The notes below the pieces were generated by a model. It saw only the letters and a list, made by a program, of their open reading frames with translations. It had not been told where the DNA came from and did no database searches. DNA of 34,657 bases, taken from positions 3,482,947-3,517,603 of the forward strand of contig KB235926.1 in assembly GCA_000332255.1 (NCBI GenBank), read 5' to 3'. Of the stretch, positions 1 to 8,503 are shown piece after piece (the first letter of the stretch is position 1; every line of letters begins with the position of its first letter). A program made the position numbers and the translations under genes. Source of the DNA: a cyanobacterium PCC 7702 (GTDB lineage Bacteria; Cyanobacteriota; Cyanobacteriia; Cyanobacteriales; Nostocaceae).

Positions 1-698
1 ACAGTGTGGCCTTTAGTCCTTGCGGTCGCTGGGTAGTGAGTGGTGGAAGCGATGGTTTGTTGCGGTTGTGGGACCTGCAGGGAAATGCTGTTGCTCGGTT
101 TGAAGACGCATATAAATGTTCAGTTAATTCTGCAGCCTTCAGTCCGGATGGAAAAGTGATTGTCAGCGGTGGTTTTGGGGGAACGGTGCGCTTTTGGTAC
201 TGTAGTTGGGAATATTGGCTGCAGGTTTGCTGCGACAAATTAGGCGATCGCAGGATGTTTAAAAATCCTCAAAAAGGCAGTAGTGAGGAATTGGCCTGGC
301 AAATTTGTCAGAAATACGCATGGAATCGGCAAAGTCCCAAACAGTGGAACAACCAAGGAGTAGCTAAGCTAAAACAGAAAGCGTATGCAGCGGCGCTGAC
401 AGATTTTCAGCAAGCAATTCAACTTAATTCTCAATATACTGCTGCCTATTACAATCGGGGATTGACCTACACTTACTTAAAAAGGTATCAGGCAGCCATA
501 GACGATTTTGATAAAGTAGTTGCTGCGGTTCCCACCTACGCTGATGCCTATTACAGTAGGGGAATATGTTGGGCTCAATTAGGCAATCGCCAAGCAGCTG
601 TGGAGAATGTTCGTAAAGCTGCTGAACTATATCAGCAACAAGGACAAGAACAAATGTATCAAAGGACAGTAGAATTCCTCAGCCAACTTCAACAGTAG
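1..698 (+). CDS. WD40-repeat/TPR protein, 3' part only
   Basis: The reading frame is already open at the left edge, so the start lies outside the window. The visible part begins in a WD40 blade (SVAFSPCGRWVVSGG then LRLWDLQGN), continues into a second (SAAFSPDGKVIVSGG then VRFWY), passes through a linker with WLQVCCDKL and FKNPQ, and ends in about three TPR units (for example AAYYNRGLTYTYLKRYQAAIDDF and ADAYYSRGICWAQLG). WD40 blades form beta-propellers and TPRs form helical scaffolds, so this is a protein-interaction platform rather than an enzyme. The WLQVCC linker between propeller and TPRs is, from memory, common in filamentous cyanobacterial WD40 proteins. An N-terminal effector domain (kinase, caspase or NACHT) may exist upstream but cannot be seen. 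It converges with the HAD gene, 16 bases away. Confidence 0.85.
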   Translation, partial: SVAFSPCGRWVVSGGSDGLLRLWDLQGNAVARFEDAYKCSVNSAAFSPDGKVIVSGGFGGTVRFWYCSWEYWLQVCCDKLGDRRMFKNPQKGSSEELAWQICQKYAWNRQSPKQWNNQGVAKLKQKAYAAALTDFQQAIQLNSQYTAAYYNRGLTYTYLKRYQAAIDDFDKVVAAVPTYADAYYSRGICWAQLGNRQAAVENVRKAAELYQQQGQEQMYQRTVEFLSQLQQ

Positions 699-714
699 CT
701 GACTGATTTGTTGT

Positions 715-1443
715 TCAAGCAATTTCAATTTCATCAAGTTGGTTAATCACCACATCTGCACCGGCGACACAATTTGGTTTACCGACCCAGGTTATACCGA
801 TACAACCAGCAGCTTTGGCGTTACGCGCCATTTGCACGTCACCAACAGAATCTCCTACCATGAGTGTAGCTGATGGTTCTACTTTTAATTTTTCACAAGC
901 TTGCAAAAACAGTGTTGGATCTGGTTTGCTAGGACCTCCATCTACTCCCATTTCCAGTTGAATGTAGTTACTCAACTGATGGATTTCCACAAACTGGCGC
1001 ACTTTTGCAGTTGTTGCGGCGGAGAGAATACCAAGTTTGAGTCCTGCTTGCCATAGCTTCTTCAATAATTCCGAACTACCAGCAAATATGGGTGAAGGAG
1101 TTTTGGTTGCATATTTTTCTGCTTCTTCTAGAGCCTGACGCGCTATATGTAGCGATTCGAACCATCCTTGTCCCGTTTTAGCGATGTATGCTGCTATGGC
1201 AACTTCTGTTTCCCAGCGACTGGCTACTGCCATTAAACCTGCTGGATCCAGGATATCGCCACTGACGCCAAAAGCCATTAACAGTGATTCTCTAATTCCA
1301 GGAATTTGTGCGTCTATAAGCTGTGCTGTTTTTTGTGCAAGCGATCGCTCATTAGCTTGCGAATCCTCTAAAGTACCGTTTTTATCGAACAAAATTGCTT
1401 TAATATTCGTAAAAATAACATTTCTACACTTAATAGTTGCCAA
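715..1443 (-). CDS. HAD-superfamily hydrolase-like protein with altered motif I
   Basis: HAD phosphatase fold of about 243 residues. Motif I reads LFDKNGTLEDS; motif II/III features include GILSAATTAKVRQF, the Lys of SKPDPTLFLQ, and motif IV MVGDSVGDVQMARNAKAAGC. The layout resembles phosphoglycolate-phosphatase-like HADs with a C1 helical cap. In active members motif I is DxDGT; here the second Asp, the general acid/base, is Asn. Activity may therefore be reduced or altered. I chose a TTG start at 1443 because GGGGAG sits about 9 bases upstream of it and because the in-frame ATG at 1503 lies inside the terminator hairpin of the upstream gene. It follows rps1 on the same strand, but that terminator should separate them. 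The substrate is unknown. Confidence 0.8.
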   Translation of the reverse strand: MATIKCRNVIFTNIKAILFDKNGTLEDSQANERSLAQKTAQLIDAQIPGIRESLLMAFGVSGDILDPAGLMAVASRWETEVAIAAYIAKTGQGWFESLHIARQALEEAEKYATKTPSPIFAGSSELLKKLWQAGLKLGILSAATTAKVRQFVEIHQLSNYIQLEMGVDGGPSKPDPTLFLQACEKLKVEPSATLMVGDSVGDVQMARNAKAAGCIGITWVGKPNCVAGADVVINQLDEIEIA

Positions 1444-1486
1444 CTGACTCTCCCCCTTGTTTTTTTGTAGCAGCAGACTTCTCCAT

Positions 1487-1513
1487 AAAAAAAGAGGGAA
1501 CATTATCCCTCTT
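1487..1513 (-). terminator. Intrinsic terminator of rps1
   Basis: On the minus strand an 8-bp perfect stem (AAGAGGGA paired with TCCCTCTT, plus-strand 1492-1499 with 1506-1513) with a 6-base loop is followed by a run of seven T. It lies 30 bases after the S1 stop codon. It overlaps the upstream ATG of the HAD frame, which argues for the internal TTG start of that gene. Confidence 0.85.
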
Positions 1514-1543
1514 GATGAGAAGAAATTTCATCCCATCTTGACA

Positions 1544-2560
1544 TTATTCTTCTATTGCTGCTGGTATTTCTTCTTCTTCTATTGGTTCAACTGCTGGTGG
1601 TATTTCTTCTTCTCCTAGAGACTCAGTTGTTGTAGCAGCTCCTGCTGCAATACCTTGCTGTTTAGCTAGCAGTTGTTCTCTGTACTTCGCTGCCATTTCT
1701 TCCGCTTTTTCGTAGACTAGATCGCGGTTTTTAATCATATCACCCGGTTCAGGTTCTAGCTGTTTGGTGGACAACGATATCCGACCGCGTTCGGCGTCCA
1801 AGTCAATGATCATAACTTTTACTTCATCATTGACGTTGAACACGCTATGGGGCGTATCTATGTGTTCGTGGGAAATTTCCGAGATATGTAGTAGCCCGCT
1901 GACGCCACCAATGTCAATAAAGGCTCCATAGGGCTTAATACCGCGCACAGTACCAATTACTACCTCACCCACTTCTAGACGATTCATCTTGCGCTCCACT
2001 AGCGCTCGACGGTGGGAAAGGACTAGGCGGTTACGTTCTTCATCCACTTCTAAAAATTTTAATGGTAGCTCTTCACCTACCAATTCTTCTTTAGGTTTGC
2101 GAGTACTGATGTGAGAGCCGGGAATAAATCCCCGCAGACCCTCAATCCTCACAAGAGCTCCTCCCCGGTTAGTGGCAAAAACTCCTGAGCGAACAGTTGC
2201 ATCTTCTGCTTGCAGCTGTCGTACTCGCTCCCAAGCTCGCATGTATTCTATACGGCGAATCGAAAGAGTTAATTGCCCCTCTTCGTTTTCATCGCTGAGG
2301 ATGTAAAATTCTCGTGTTTCATTTGATTGTAAAACTTCTTCCGGGCTATCTACCCGGTTAATAGACATTTCTTGTATGGGTATGTATGCTGCGGTTTTAG
2401 CACCTATGTCAATCAGAGCGCCGCGTGGCTCTATACTGAACACTGTACCGGGTACGATATCACCAGGGCTGAAATGATAATCGTATTTGTCCAGTAAAGC
2501 TGCGAAATCTTCGTGAGTAAACCCAATGTCAGTTGTAGCGGTTGATTTCTGATTGACCAT
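1544..2560 (-). CDS. rps1: 30S ribosomal protein S1
   Basis: S1 binds mRNA on the 30S subunit and helps translation initiation. The 338-residue protein has three S1 (OB-fold) domains, as in cyanobacterial and chloroplast S1 rather than the six of E. coli. Domain 1 starts near GDIVPGTVFSIEPRGALIDIG (about 32-52), domain 2 is more divergent (GVFATNRGGALVRIEGLRGFIPGSHIS, about 125-152), and domain 3 is canonical (GTVRGIKPYGAFIDIGG, about 204-220, then GLLHISEISHEHID). The last 40 residues form a Glu-rich tail. The ATG at 2560 has a GGAAA-type ribosome binding site. A clear intrinsic terminator follows the gene. The nrdR gene that often precedes rps1 is not present here. Confidence 0.95.
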   Translation of the reverse strand: MVNQKSTATTDIGFTHEDFAALLDKYDYHFSPGDIVPGTVFSIEPRGALIDIGAKTAAYIPIQEMSINRVDSPEEVLQSNETREFYILSDENEEGQLTLSIRRIEYMRAWERVRQLQAEDATVRSGVFATNRGGALVRIEGLRGFIPGSHISTRKPKEELVGEELPLKFLEVDEERNRLVLSHRRALVERKMNRLEVGEVVIGTVRGIKPYGAFIDIGGVSGLLHISEISHEHIDTPHSVFNVNDEVKVMIIDLDAERGRISLSTKQLEPEPGDMIKNRDLVYEKAEEMAAKYREQLLAKQQGIAAGAATTTESLGEEEIPPAVEPIEEEEIPAAIEE

Positions 2561-2868
2561 GCTGATTGTTTCCTGGTTTTTAGTCTCCGTAGTTTTTGCC
2601 TCCTAGGAATGTATGTGCAACTGCCCAAGGGGCAGCCTACACCTACATCTGTTTTCATCCTAGCGCAGAAAAGCTGCTTGATGCGTATTAATTCACAGAC
2701 AGTAAATTATATCAAATATTAAAACTTTATAATCAGGGATAAAAATCGGGAATAGGTTACACCTCGGTGCAATTACAGTAATTATTCTGCTGGTGATGAC
2801 AAAAAGTGTGCTTTTACCAGTGTTGGAATAATCGCGTTTCCATGGTGCGAGAGTGTTTCAACTAATAC
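2561..2868. other. Intergenic region upstream of rps1
   Basis: About 308 bases between the rps1 start and the stop of the kinase gene, both on the minus strand. It should hold the rps1 promoter and leader, but I see no clear hairpin, operator or gene in it. A short open frame overlapping the rps1 start has no coding character. Confidence 0.4.
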
Positions 2869-3675
2869 CTAATTTGCTGTTGCTTTTATTAAAGTGCCAG
2901 CGGGCGATTTTCCCAAAACAGCTTTGGTCAAATTCCCTGGAATATTTCCATTAATTATCCAACAATCGATGCCGAGACTGGAAACAGTCCAAAACTCCTC
3001 AACTTTTTTGGCCATACCGCCTGTGACATCAACTGCATCACTAGGACCTAGGGCAGTTTTGACTAGAGAATAGTTGTTTTTAGTTATGGTAGAAAATACT
3101 TGCCCGTTGCGATCGAGTACCCCTGGATAGTTACCAGCACTTATGAGCCGAATCTTGTATTTCCCTTGCGAATAAAAATGTTTGGCTAATTCTGCCAAAA
3201 AAGTATCGGTAGACAAAATAGTACCGCCGATTACCCGATCGAAAACAACATCACCAAAAACTAAAGGAATTAAATTAACAGATAAGCTGTTTTCTATAGA
3301 TGAAAAGTCTATTTTGAGTATTTTTTTGTTATGAGTAACTGCCATAGCTACGGGTGGGAGACCGATCACCGGTAAATTCGCTTGCCAAAAAATTTTGGCT
3401 ACTAGTATATTCAGATTTAAGGCATCCTGATGGACAAGGCAAAATCCTAATTTTTCGGCATCAGTGATAAAGCCATCAACAGTGTTATATTTCTTGGCTG
3501 ATTGATGACCGAAGGAACCGGCGCCATTACCAATTATTAATTTCAGTTGTGGATTTTGATTGCGCAGCAAGCTAATTTCGGAAGCTAGTTGTTGCAAGCT
3601 TGTTATGCGAGGAGTATAAGGTTTGTTCTTATCAGTAATTAATGAGCCTCCCAGTTTGATTAAGACCAGTTCCAT
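2869..3675 (-). CDS. Isopentenyl phosphate kinase-like amino-acid-kinase-fold protein
   Basis: The 268-residue protein has the amino-acid-kinase fold. Visible motifs: the N-terminal phosphate loop IKLGGSLITDK with Lys7 (residues 6-16); GNGAGSFGHQSAKKY with His57 in the position of the IPK catalytic His; GDVVFDRVIGGTILSTD in mid-protein; DAVDVTGGMAKKVEEFW near the C-terminus. IPK phosphorylates isopentenyl phosphate to isopentenyl diphosphate in archaea, plants and some bacteria. The SFGH His is the feature that separates IPK from glutamate, acetylglutamate and UMP kinases. The usual ILSGD is ILSTD here, so a related small-molecule phosphate kinase (such as the MfnE type) is an alternative. 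The ATG at 3675 fits the family length. No isoprenoid gene is adjacent. Confidence 0.75.
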   Translation of the reverse strand: MELVLIKLGGSLITDKNKPYTPRITSLQQLASEISLLRNQNPQLKLIIGNGAGSFGHQSAKKYNTVDGFITDAEKLGFCLVHQDALNLNILVAKIFWQANLPVIGLPPVAMAVTHNKKILKIDFSSIENSLSVNLIPLVFGDVVFDRVIGGTILSTDTFLAELAKHFYSQGKYKIRLISAGNYPGVLDRNGQVFSTITKNNYSLVKTALGPSDAVDVTGGMAKKVEEFWTVSSLGIDCWIINGNIPGNLTKAVLGKSPAGTLIKATAN

Positions 3676-3869
3676 AATCGATAGGTGTTTAGAAGGTAAC
3701 TTGCTGTGAGCTTAACATAAAGAATTGTTTGCGGAAATTGCCGGGACAAAATTTGAACAATTAGTACGACAGTTCCTTCCCGAAGGCGAAGCGGGGTTGT
3801 AATTGTTTTGGATATATCTCTTAAGTACTTAAGCGAGGTGCACCACTACAAAAAGAAACATAGTTAGAA

Positions 3870-4022
3870 TTAAACCAATCCCCAATCATATTTCTTACTT
3901 CTTCCGGGAATTTTTTTCAAAATTCTGGCTGTAGCACTTTTTAGAAAAGCAACTAGTTGCAATAGAGTTTTTCCGAAAACTTTACGCCGATAATCGTTAC
4001 AAATGCGAAGTGCAACTTCAGA
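3870..4022 (-). pseudogene. Possible C-terminal fragment of an unrecognised protein
   Basis: On the minus strand a 50-codon stretch without a start codon ends in TAA at 3870. It reads ...ALRICNDYRRKVFGK, then LLQLVAFLKSATARILKKI, then PGRSKKYDWGLV. Composition and codon choice look like real coding sequence, and the frame is cut by a stop on its 5' side. I do not recognise the family, and chance is not excluded. Confidence 0.3.
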
Positions 4023-4113
4023 CTAAAAATACTATGAGAATGTTTTTAACTTGCATATTTACTAAGTAAAACCAAATCTAGTAGTCTATTTAACCTAACA
4101 GACCAGTCGATAT

Positions 4114-4860
4114 GTTGTGGCTACCAAGCAGATTAAATTTAGATTTTATCTTTCACAGTCGCAAAATAAGAAAATGCACTACTGGAGGCGACTTCAAAGA
4201 TTTGTATAACACTTGTGTAGAATATCGAAAAAATTCTTAAAAACGATTTAACCAATCAGTCAGTTACTTCGACCAACAAAATTGTTTACCAGAATTTAAA
4301 GAGTGCTGGTTCTTGAATATAAAGAACTTGGTAGTCACGCATTACTTAATTTAGCATTGAGGAGATTTTTTCAACTCAAATTTGGATATCCAAAATTTAA
4401 ATCTAGTCGAAACTACAGAGGGTGGACTCAATCCTTATACATCCGGGCGGAAAACTTGTGTTAAGCCAGAGACTGGGATAAGCCTAAAATTTGCTTTGCA
4501 CAATCTTTTTTAAGCAAGGTAAATGGTAGATTTCCATTACCGTCGATTCTGTTCCAGCTCGACAAACAGGTACGGGTGGAATTGGTCTAGATTTTGATAT
4601 TGCTCGTAGCATTGCTAATTCACCCAAAATTATTTAGTAAAACTTTAGAGAAGATTCGGAAATTATGCAAAAAGTTACGTCGCAAGCGATCGCCTCATTC
4701 TCCTAAGAAAATCAAAACATGAAAGCCTCTCAAACTTGTCTTAATTTCTTTAGCACAAAGAGTACATCATTGCTGAAAGTGCAATTACCAGTGTGATAGA
4801 GATATTGCTGCAGCAATGGTCATACTCAAAGTCGCAAGGTACCTCTCAAAAGCTGGATGA
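4114..4860 (+). pseudogene. Degenerate IS200/IS605-family TnpB (RNA-guided nuclease) fossil
   Basis: Broken reading frames align in order with TnpB. The N-terminus reads VATKQIKFRFYLSQSQ (the usual start is VTKQIKFRFYPT). The helical region reads ALLNLALRRFFQLKFGYPKF followed by KSSRNYR, matching the 'FF...YPKFKSK' block. A RuvC-I-like segment in another frame reads GIGLDFDIARSIANSPK (normally VGIDLGI...). A basic helix reads LEKIRKLCKKLRRKRSPHS. The C-terminus reads CDRDIAAAMVILKVARYL, matching the zinc-finger/RuvC-III block 'HDRDINAA'. Several stops and frameshifts lie between, no start codon remains and most zinc-finger Cys are gone. No TnpA partner was seen. It is certainly non-functional as a protein. 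Confidence 0.75.
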
Positions 4861-5041
4861 GTCAACTTCTACTGGGAGTGGAAACTTCAAGGAAGTTGCT
4901 CAGCAAAAGGGTGACAAACGTGTATCTCAATCAAGTGGATGCGCTTAGTTCATATATTTAATCAAGCTAATAGATAGGAAGAGGTTTGCAGGGAATAAAT
5001 AAAGTATGGTAGCTCTAAATTTGTGATTGCTGGCATTTTCT

Positions 5042-5776
5042 ATGACTTATAGTCTCAGAATAGCTGACATGCCTGAAAGCGAGCGTCCGCGAGAGCGGTT
5101 GTTAGCTCATGGCGCGAAAGTTTTATCGACTGCGGAGTTAATTGCTATTTTGCTTGGTACTGGTCAGGGACCGGGAAAACTTTCTGCTGTTGGTTTGGGA
5201 CAATACATATTGCACGAATTGAGTAAGTGCGATCGCGACCCCTTGGCAGTTTTGCGAGATGTGAGTGCAGCTGAATTAATGCAAATTCCTGGAATCGGAC
5301 CGGCCAAAGCGACAACAATCCTTGCAGCAGTGGAATTGGGCAAACGCGCTTTTCTATCCCGCCCTTTAGATCGTACACCCATTGATAGCCCAGCAGCAGC
5401 GGCGGCAGCTTTGAGTCAAGATTTGATGTGGCAAACTCAAGAACGCTTTGCAATTTTATTGTTAGATGTCAAGAATCGCTTGTTAGGAACGCGAGTAATC
5501 ACAATCGGCACTTCTACTGAAACTTTAGTACATCCGCGTGAAATTTTTCGAGAGGTGATTCGCCAAGGTGCAACGCGGGTAATAGTTGCACACAACCACC
5601 CATCGGGTAATGTGGAACCGAGTGACGAAGATATCCAGCTAACCCAGCAGTTGTTAGCAGGAGCGCAAATTTTGGGTATTCCCCTGCTAGACCACCTGAT
5701 TTTAGGTAATGGCAATCATCAAAGTTTGCGAGAGATAACAAACTTGTGGCAAGAGTATCCTCAAAAAGACTGTTAG
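5042..5776 (+). CDS. radC: RadC-family JAB/MPN-domain protein
   Basis: The 244-residue protein has the full RadC layout: N-terminal [20 protein letters not shown], a helix-hairpin-helix ([20 protein letters not shown]), and a C-terminal JAB/MPN domain with the metal motif [14 protein letters not shown] preceded by a conserved Glu region. RadC proteins are conserved in bacteria; the old assignment to DNA repair is doubtful and the biochemical role is not settled, though the JAMM motif suggests a zinc hydrolase. I chose ATG 5042 because [11 protein letters not shown] is the usual N-terminus; an in-frame TTG at 5027 adds only five residues. It stands alone, downstream of the decayed region. Confidence 0.92.
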   Translation: MTYSLRIADMPESERPRERLLAHGAKVLSTAELIAILLGTGQGPGKLSAVGLGQYILHELSKCDRDPLAVLRDVSAAELMQIPGIGPAKATTILAAVELGKRAFLSRPLDRTPIDSPAAAAAALSQDLMWQTQERFAILLLDVKNRLLGTRVITIGTSTETLVHPREIFREVIRQGATRVIVAHNHPSGNVEPSDEDIQLTQQLLAGAQILGIPLLDHLILGNGNHQSLREITNLWQEYPQKDC

Positions 5777-5916
5777 GAGTTGATGCAGCAAAAGGTAATT
5801 TTTGAGACACTACTGATTGCTGGCGCTCAGATGTACCCTGAAAAATTAGGAGGTAGCAAGTATTATTTTTGGCGCTAGTCTGAGTTTTGTTTTCCCTGCA
5901 ACAGGAAAGTTTATTT

Positions 5917-6342
5917 TCAATTGCTGCTGGAGTTTAGTTTCTTGTCTGGGGATTTGGATTTTGGCATTGGCAAAACTTTGGCAATTTCCTTGGTAGAAAC
6001 CTGGCTGAGTTTTTCCATCAGCATGGTGTCAAACAGGTGGAAAATGTCTGCAGCAGGTAGGTACCACTCTTGAATTCCGTAATTGAGAATGGGCTGAAAT
6101 TCTTCAAAATACATTTCCCTAAATAGCTGATTACCAGTATCTTTGTCAGTTTCAACTATCAAAGGAAGATACTCGTCCACAATCAATTTACATTTTGCCT
6201 CGACTTCTGCCATGCCAATAATGTAGAACCGAAGTTTTTCTTCAGCTTGTTCTTTCGTCAGGTTTTCAGCCTTCATAACATCAGTAATCCAGCGATCGAC
6301 GATTTTTTGTATTTCTTTTGGTATTCGCCTGTGCTGCTTCAT
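5917..6342 (-). CDS. Conserved hypothetical protein, 141 residues, helical
   Basis: I do not recognise the family. The protein is soluble and looks all-helical: basic N-terminus (MKQHRRIPKEIQKIVDRWI), a charged helix with KEQAEEKLRF, a central acidic part (IVETDKDTGNQLFREMYFEEF), and a Ser/Lys-rich C-terminal tail. There is no signal peptide or membrane segment. The frame is clean from ATG to stop, with HIP1-like text inside it as in neighbouring genes. It stands alone on the minus strand between radC and pckA. No function is proposed. Confidence 0.65.
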   Translation of the reverse strand: MKQHRRIPKEIQKIVDRWITDVMKAENLTKEQAEEKLRFYIIGMAEVEAKCKLIVDEYLPLIVETDKDTGNQLFREMYFEEFQPILNYGIQEWYLPAADIFHLFDTMLMEKLSQVSTKEIAKVLPMPKSKSPDKKLNSSSN

Positions 6343-6542
6343 AAAGCATCTTTTGATTCTGATGGTTTCAGGAGGAGCTAAACGAAAAGAAGTTCTTGGA
6401 TCTGGTTATAGCTCAACAGATATCAATGTGGCGACTTGGAGCAGCAAGCGAGCGATCGCTGGCTAGAATTGTAACTAGATCGGCGGGTAAAAAATCCGCA
6501 AAAATAACTGTCTTTGGCAATATTATTGTTTGTGAAATTCAA

Positions 6543-8312
6543 TCACAGATCGTTTCTTTTGGCAACAAGAGGTTGACCTTGTAAAACTTGGGGTGCAACT
6601 GTATCCGCAAATTGTTTAAAGTTATCCACGAACATTTGTGCGAGTTTATAAGCTTGAATGTCATAAGCATGGGGATCGCTCCAACTCAAGCGAGGGGTGA
6701 GTAACTCATCAGATACTCCCGGACAGTGAATAGGAACATGCAAACCAAAAACTGGATCTATTGTTGTTGGTACTTTGTCAAGGGTACCGTTTAAGATTGC
6801 TGTTAACATGGCGCGGGTGTGCTGGATGGGGATGCGTTTTCCTACACCATAACATCCTCCTGTCCAACCAGTATTTACCAGCCATACTTTCACCTGGTGG
6901 CGTGTGATCTTTGTCCCCAGTAAATTTGCGTACACGCGGGGATGCAATGCCATAAAAGGTGCGCCAAAACAAGCGCTAAAAACAGCTTGTGGTTCTTGTC
7001 CCAATCCTTTTTCTGTTCCGGCAACTTTTGCTGTGTAACCGCTTAAGAAATGATACATTGCTTGTTGATAGGTTAATCGTGCAATTGGTGGCAATACTCC
7101 CAGAGCGTCAGCAGTCAAGAAAATAATATTTCGGGGATGGCCAGCTATGCCAGTTGGGCTAGCATTGCTGATATTTTCAATGGAGTAGGCTCCACGGGTG
7201 TTTTCGGTGAGACTGGCGTCGTTTAAATCCAAGTGTCTGGTGAGGGGGTCGACAGCAACATTTTCCAGGATGGTACCAAAGCGTTGGGTGGTTTTGTAGA
7301 TTTCTGGTTCTGCTTCCTGGGATAAGTGAATTAACTTGGCGTAGCAACCACCTTCAAAGTTGAAGATTCCGCGATCGCTCCACCCGTGTTCGTCATCACC
7401 AATTAAAGTTCGTCTTGAGTCAGCTGAAAGAGTTGTTTTACCAGTACCTGATAGTCCGAAAAATAATGCTACGTCTTCGCTGTCACGTCCAACGTTAGCA
7501 GCGCAATGCATCGGCAAAACATTTTTTTGCGGTAGCAGGTAATTGAGGGTTGTAAATATGGATTTTTTAATTTCTCCAGCGTAACTAGTACCGCCAATTA
7601 AAATTAGCTTGCGGGCGAAGTTTATGATGATAAACACATCTGAGTGGGTGCCATCTATTTCTGGAATGGCGCGGAAGTTGGGCAGGGCGATGGTAGTAAA
7701 ATCGGGTATGAAGTTTGCCAGCTGTTGGGATGAAGGCTCAATAAATAAGTTGCGAACAAAAATGCTGTGCCAAGCTGTTTCAGTGATGAAACGAATCGCT
7801 AGCCGATATGTAGGATCGGCGCCTGCATAGAGGTCTTGAACAAACAAATCCCGTCCTTGCAGATATGCTAGTACCCTGGTGTAGAGAGTTTCAAAATGTT
7901 GTTGGCTAAGGGGATGATTCACTTTTCCCCACCAAACTTGCTCGCTGCTGCTAGATTCGCGGACGATGAATTTGTCGTTGGGCGATCGCCCTGTATGGGG
8001 ACCAGTACGCACCACTAGCGGTCCCAAGTGCGCTACTATCCCTTCTTGTCGTCGGAGGACTTCTTCGTAAAGGGCTGGAATGGGAAGGTTCCAATAGACT
8101 ATACCGGTGTAGAGGATGCCTTGCTGTTCCAAACCGTAGTTGCTGTACATTTTTTGAGAAAGGGTTACTGCTGACTCGATGGAATTACCGTTCCATAATG
8201 GCACGGGATCAAGCCAATTCTGTATAGTATTCTTTGTCATTGTCTTATTTTTGCTCTTTGTCGCTTTCAAGCTTGTTTTTGCCTTCACTTTTTTTTCGGC
8301 GGCAATATACAT
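6543..8312 (-). CDS. pckA: Phosphoenolpyruvate carboxykinase (ATP)
   Basis: Converts oxaloacetate and ATP to phosphoenolpyruvate, CO2 and ADP in the cytoplasm. Family marks: GRSPNDKFIV substrate loop (about 107-116), P-loop GLSGTGKTTLS (about 285-295), kinase-2 LIGDDEHGW, and FNFEGGCYAK. From the second Met (8240) the protein is about 565 residues, close to the usual 530-550. The ATG at 8312 adds a 24-residue extension with ten lysines (KKVKAKTSLKATKSKNK); neither start has a strong ribosome binding site, so the start is uncertain. In cyanobacteria carbon mainly flows the other way through PEP carboxylase, so this enzyme would allow gluconeogenic flux or a PEP-oxaloacetate cycle. It has no operon partner. 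Confidence 0.95.
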   Translation of the reverse strand: MYIAAEKKVKAKTSLKATKSKNKTMTKNTIQNWLDPVPLWNGNSIESAVTLSQKMYSNYGLEQQGILYTGIVYWNLPIPALYEEVLRRQEGIVAHLGPLVVRTGPHTGRSPNDKFIVRESSSSEQVWWGKVNHPLSQQHFETLYTRVLAYLQGRDLFVQDLYAGADPTYRLAIRFITETAWHSIFVRNLFIEPSSQQLANFIPDFTTIALPNFRAIPEIDGTHSDVFIIINFARKLILIGGTSYAGEIKKSIFTTLNYLLPQKNVLPMHCAANVGRDSEDVALFFGLSGTGKTTLSADSRRTLIGDDEHGWSDRGIFNFEGGCYAKLIHLSQEAEPEIYKTTQRFGTILENVAVDPLTRHLDLNDASLTENTRGAYSIENISNASPTGIAGHPRNIIFLTADALGVLPPIARLTYQQAMYHFLSGYTAKVAGTEKGLGQEPQAVFSACFGAPFMALHPRVYANLLGTKITRHQVKVWLVNTGWTGGCYGVGKRIPIQHTRAMLTAILNGTLDKVPTTIDPVFGLHVPIHCPGVSDELLTPRLSWSDPHAYDIQAYKLAQMFVDNFKQFADTVAPQVLQGQPLVAKRNDL

Positions 8313-8503
8313 TAGTGCTATAGCTGCAGCACATGTTCCGATATCACAATGCTAATAGCAATTGAGGAAATTCGTGGTGGAAATTTATTAGTTCTTCAGA
8401 TCGAGTTAGCAGGAGGATCTGTTAACTGTTGTACTGCGATCGCAAAAGACACATTATTCCTCCAGTAGAAATTTAAGCCTAATTCCTAAAGTAGAGGCGT
8501 GCA

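Larger units (their letters stand above)
3676..5041. other. Gene-poor decayed region between the kinase gene and radC
   Basis: About 1.37 kb without an intact gene. It contains a possible minus-strand coding fossil (3870-4022) and a clear plus-strand TnpB fossil (4114-4860), both listed separately. Short hairpin-like text near 3774-3800 (TTCCCGAAGGCGAAGCGGGG) resembles dispersed cyanobacterial repeats, but I could not confirm a second copy. The last 180 bases should hold the radC promoter. Confidence 0.5.

Noticed and set aside
3774-3800. GC-rich CCCGAAGGCGAAGCGGGG as a dispersed repeat
   Set aside because: No second copy found in the window, and the stem is irregular.
5145-5810. Minus-strand open frames opposite radC
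   Set aside because: They overlap a complete, motif-rich radC gene and have no family features.
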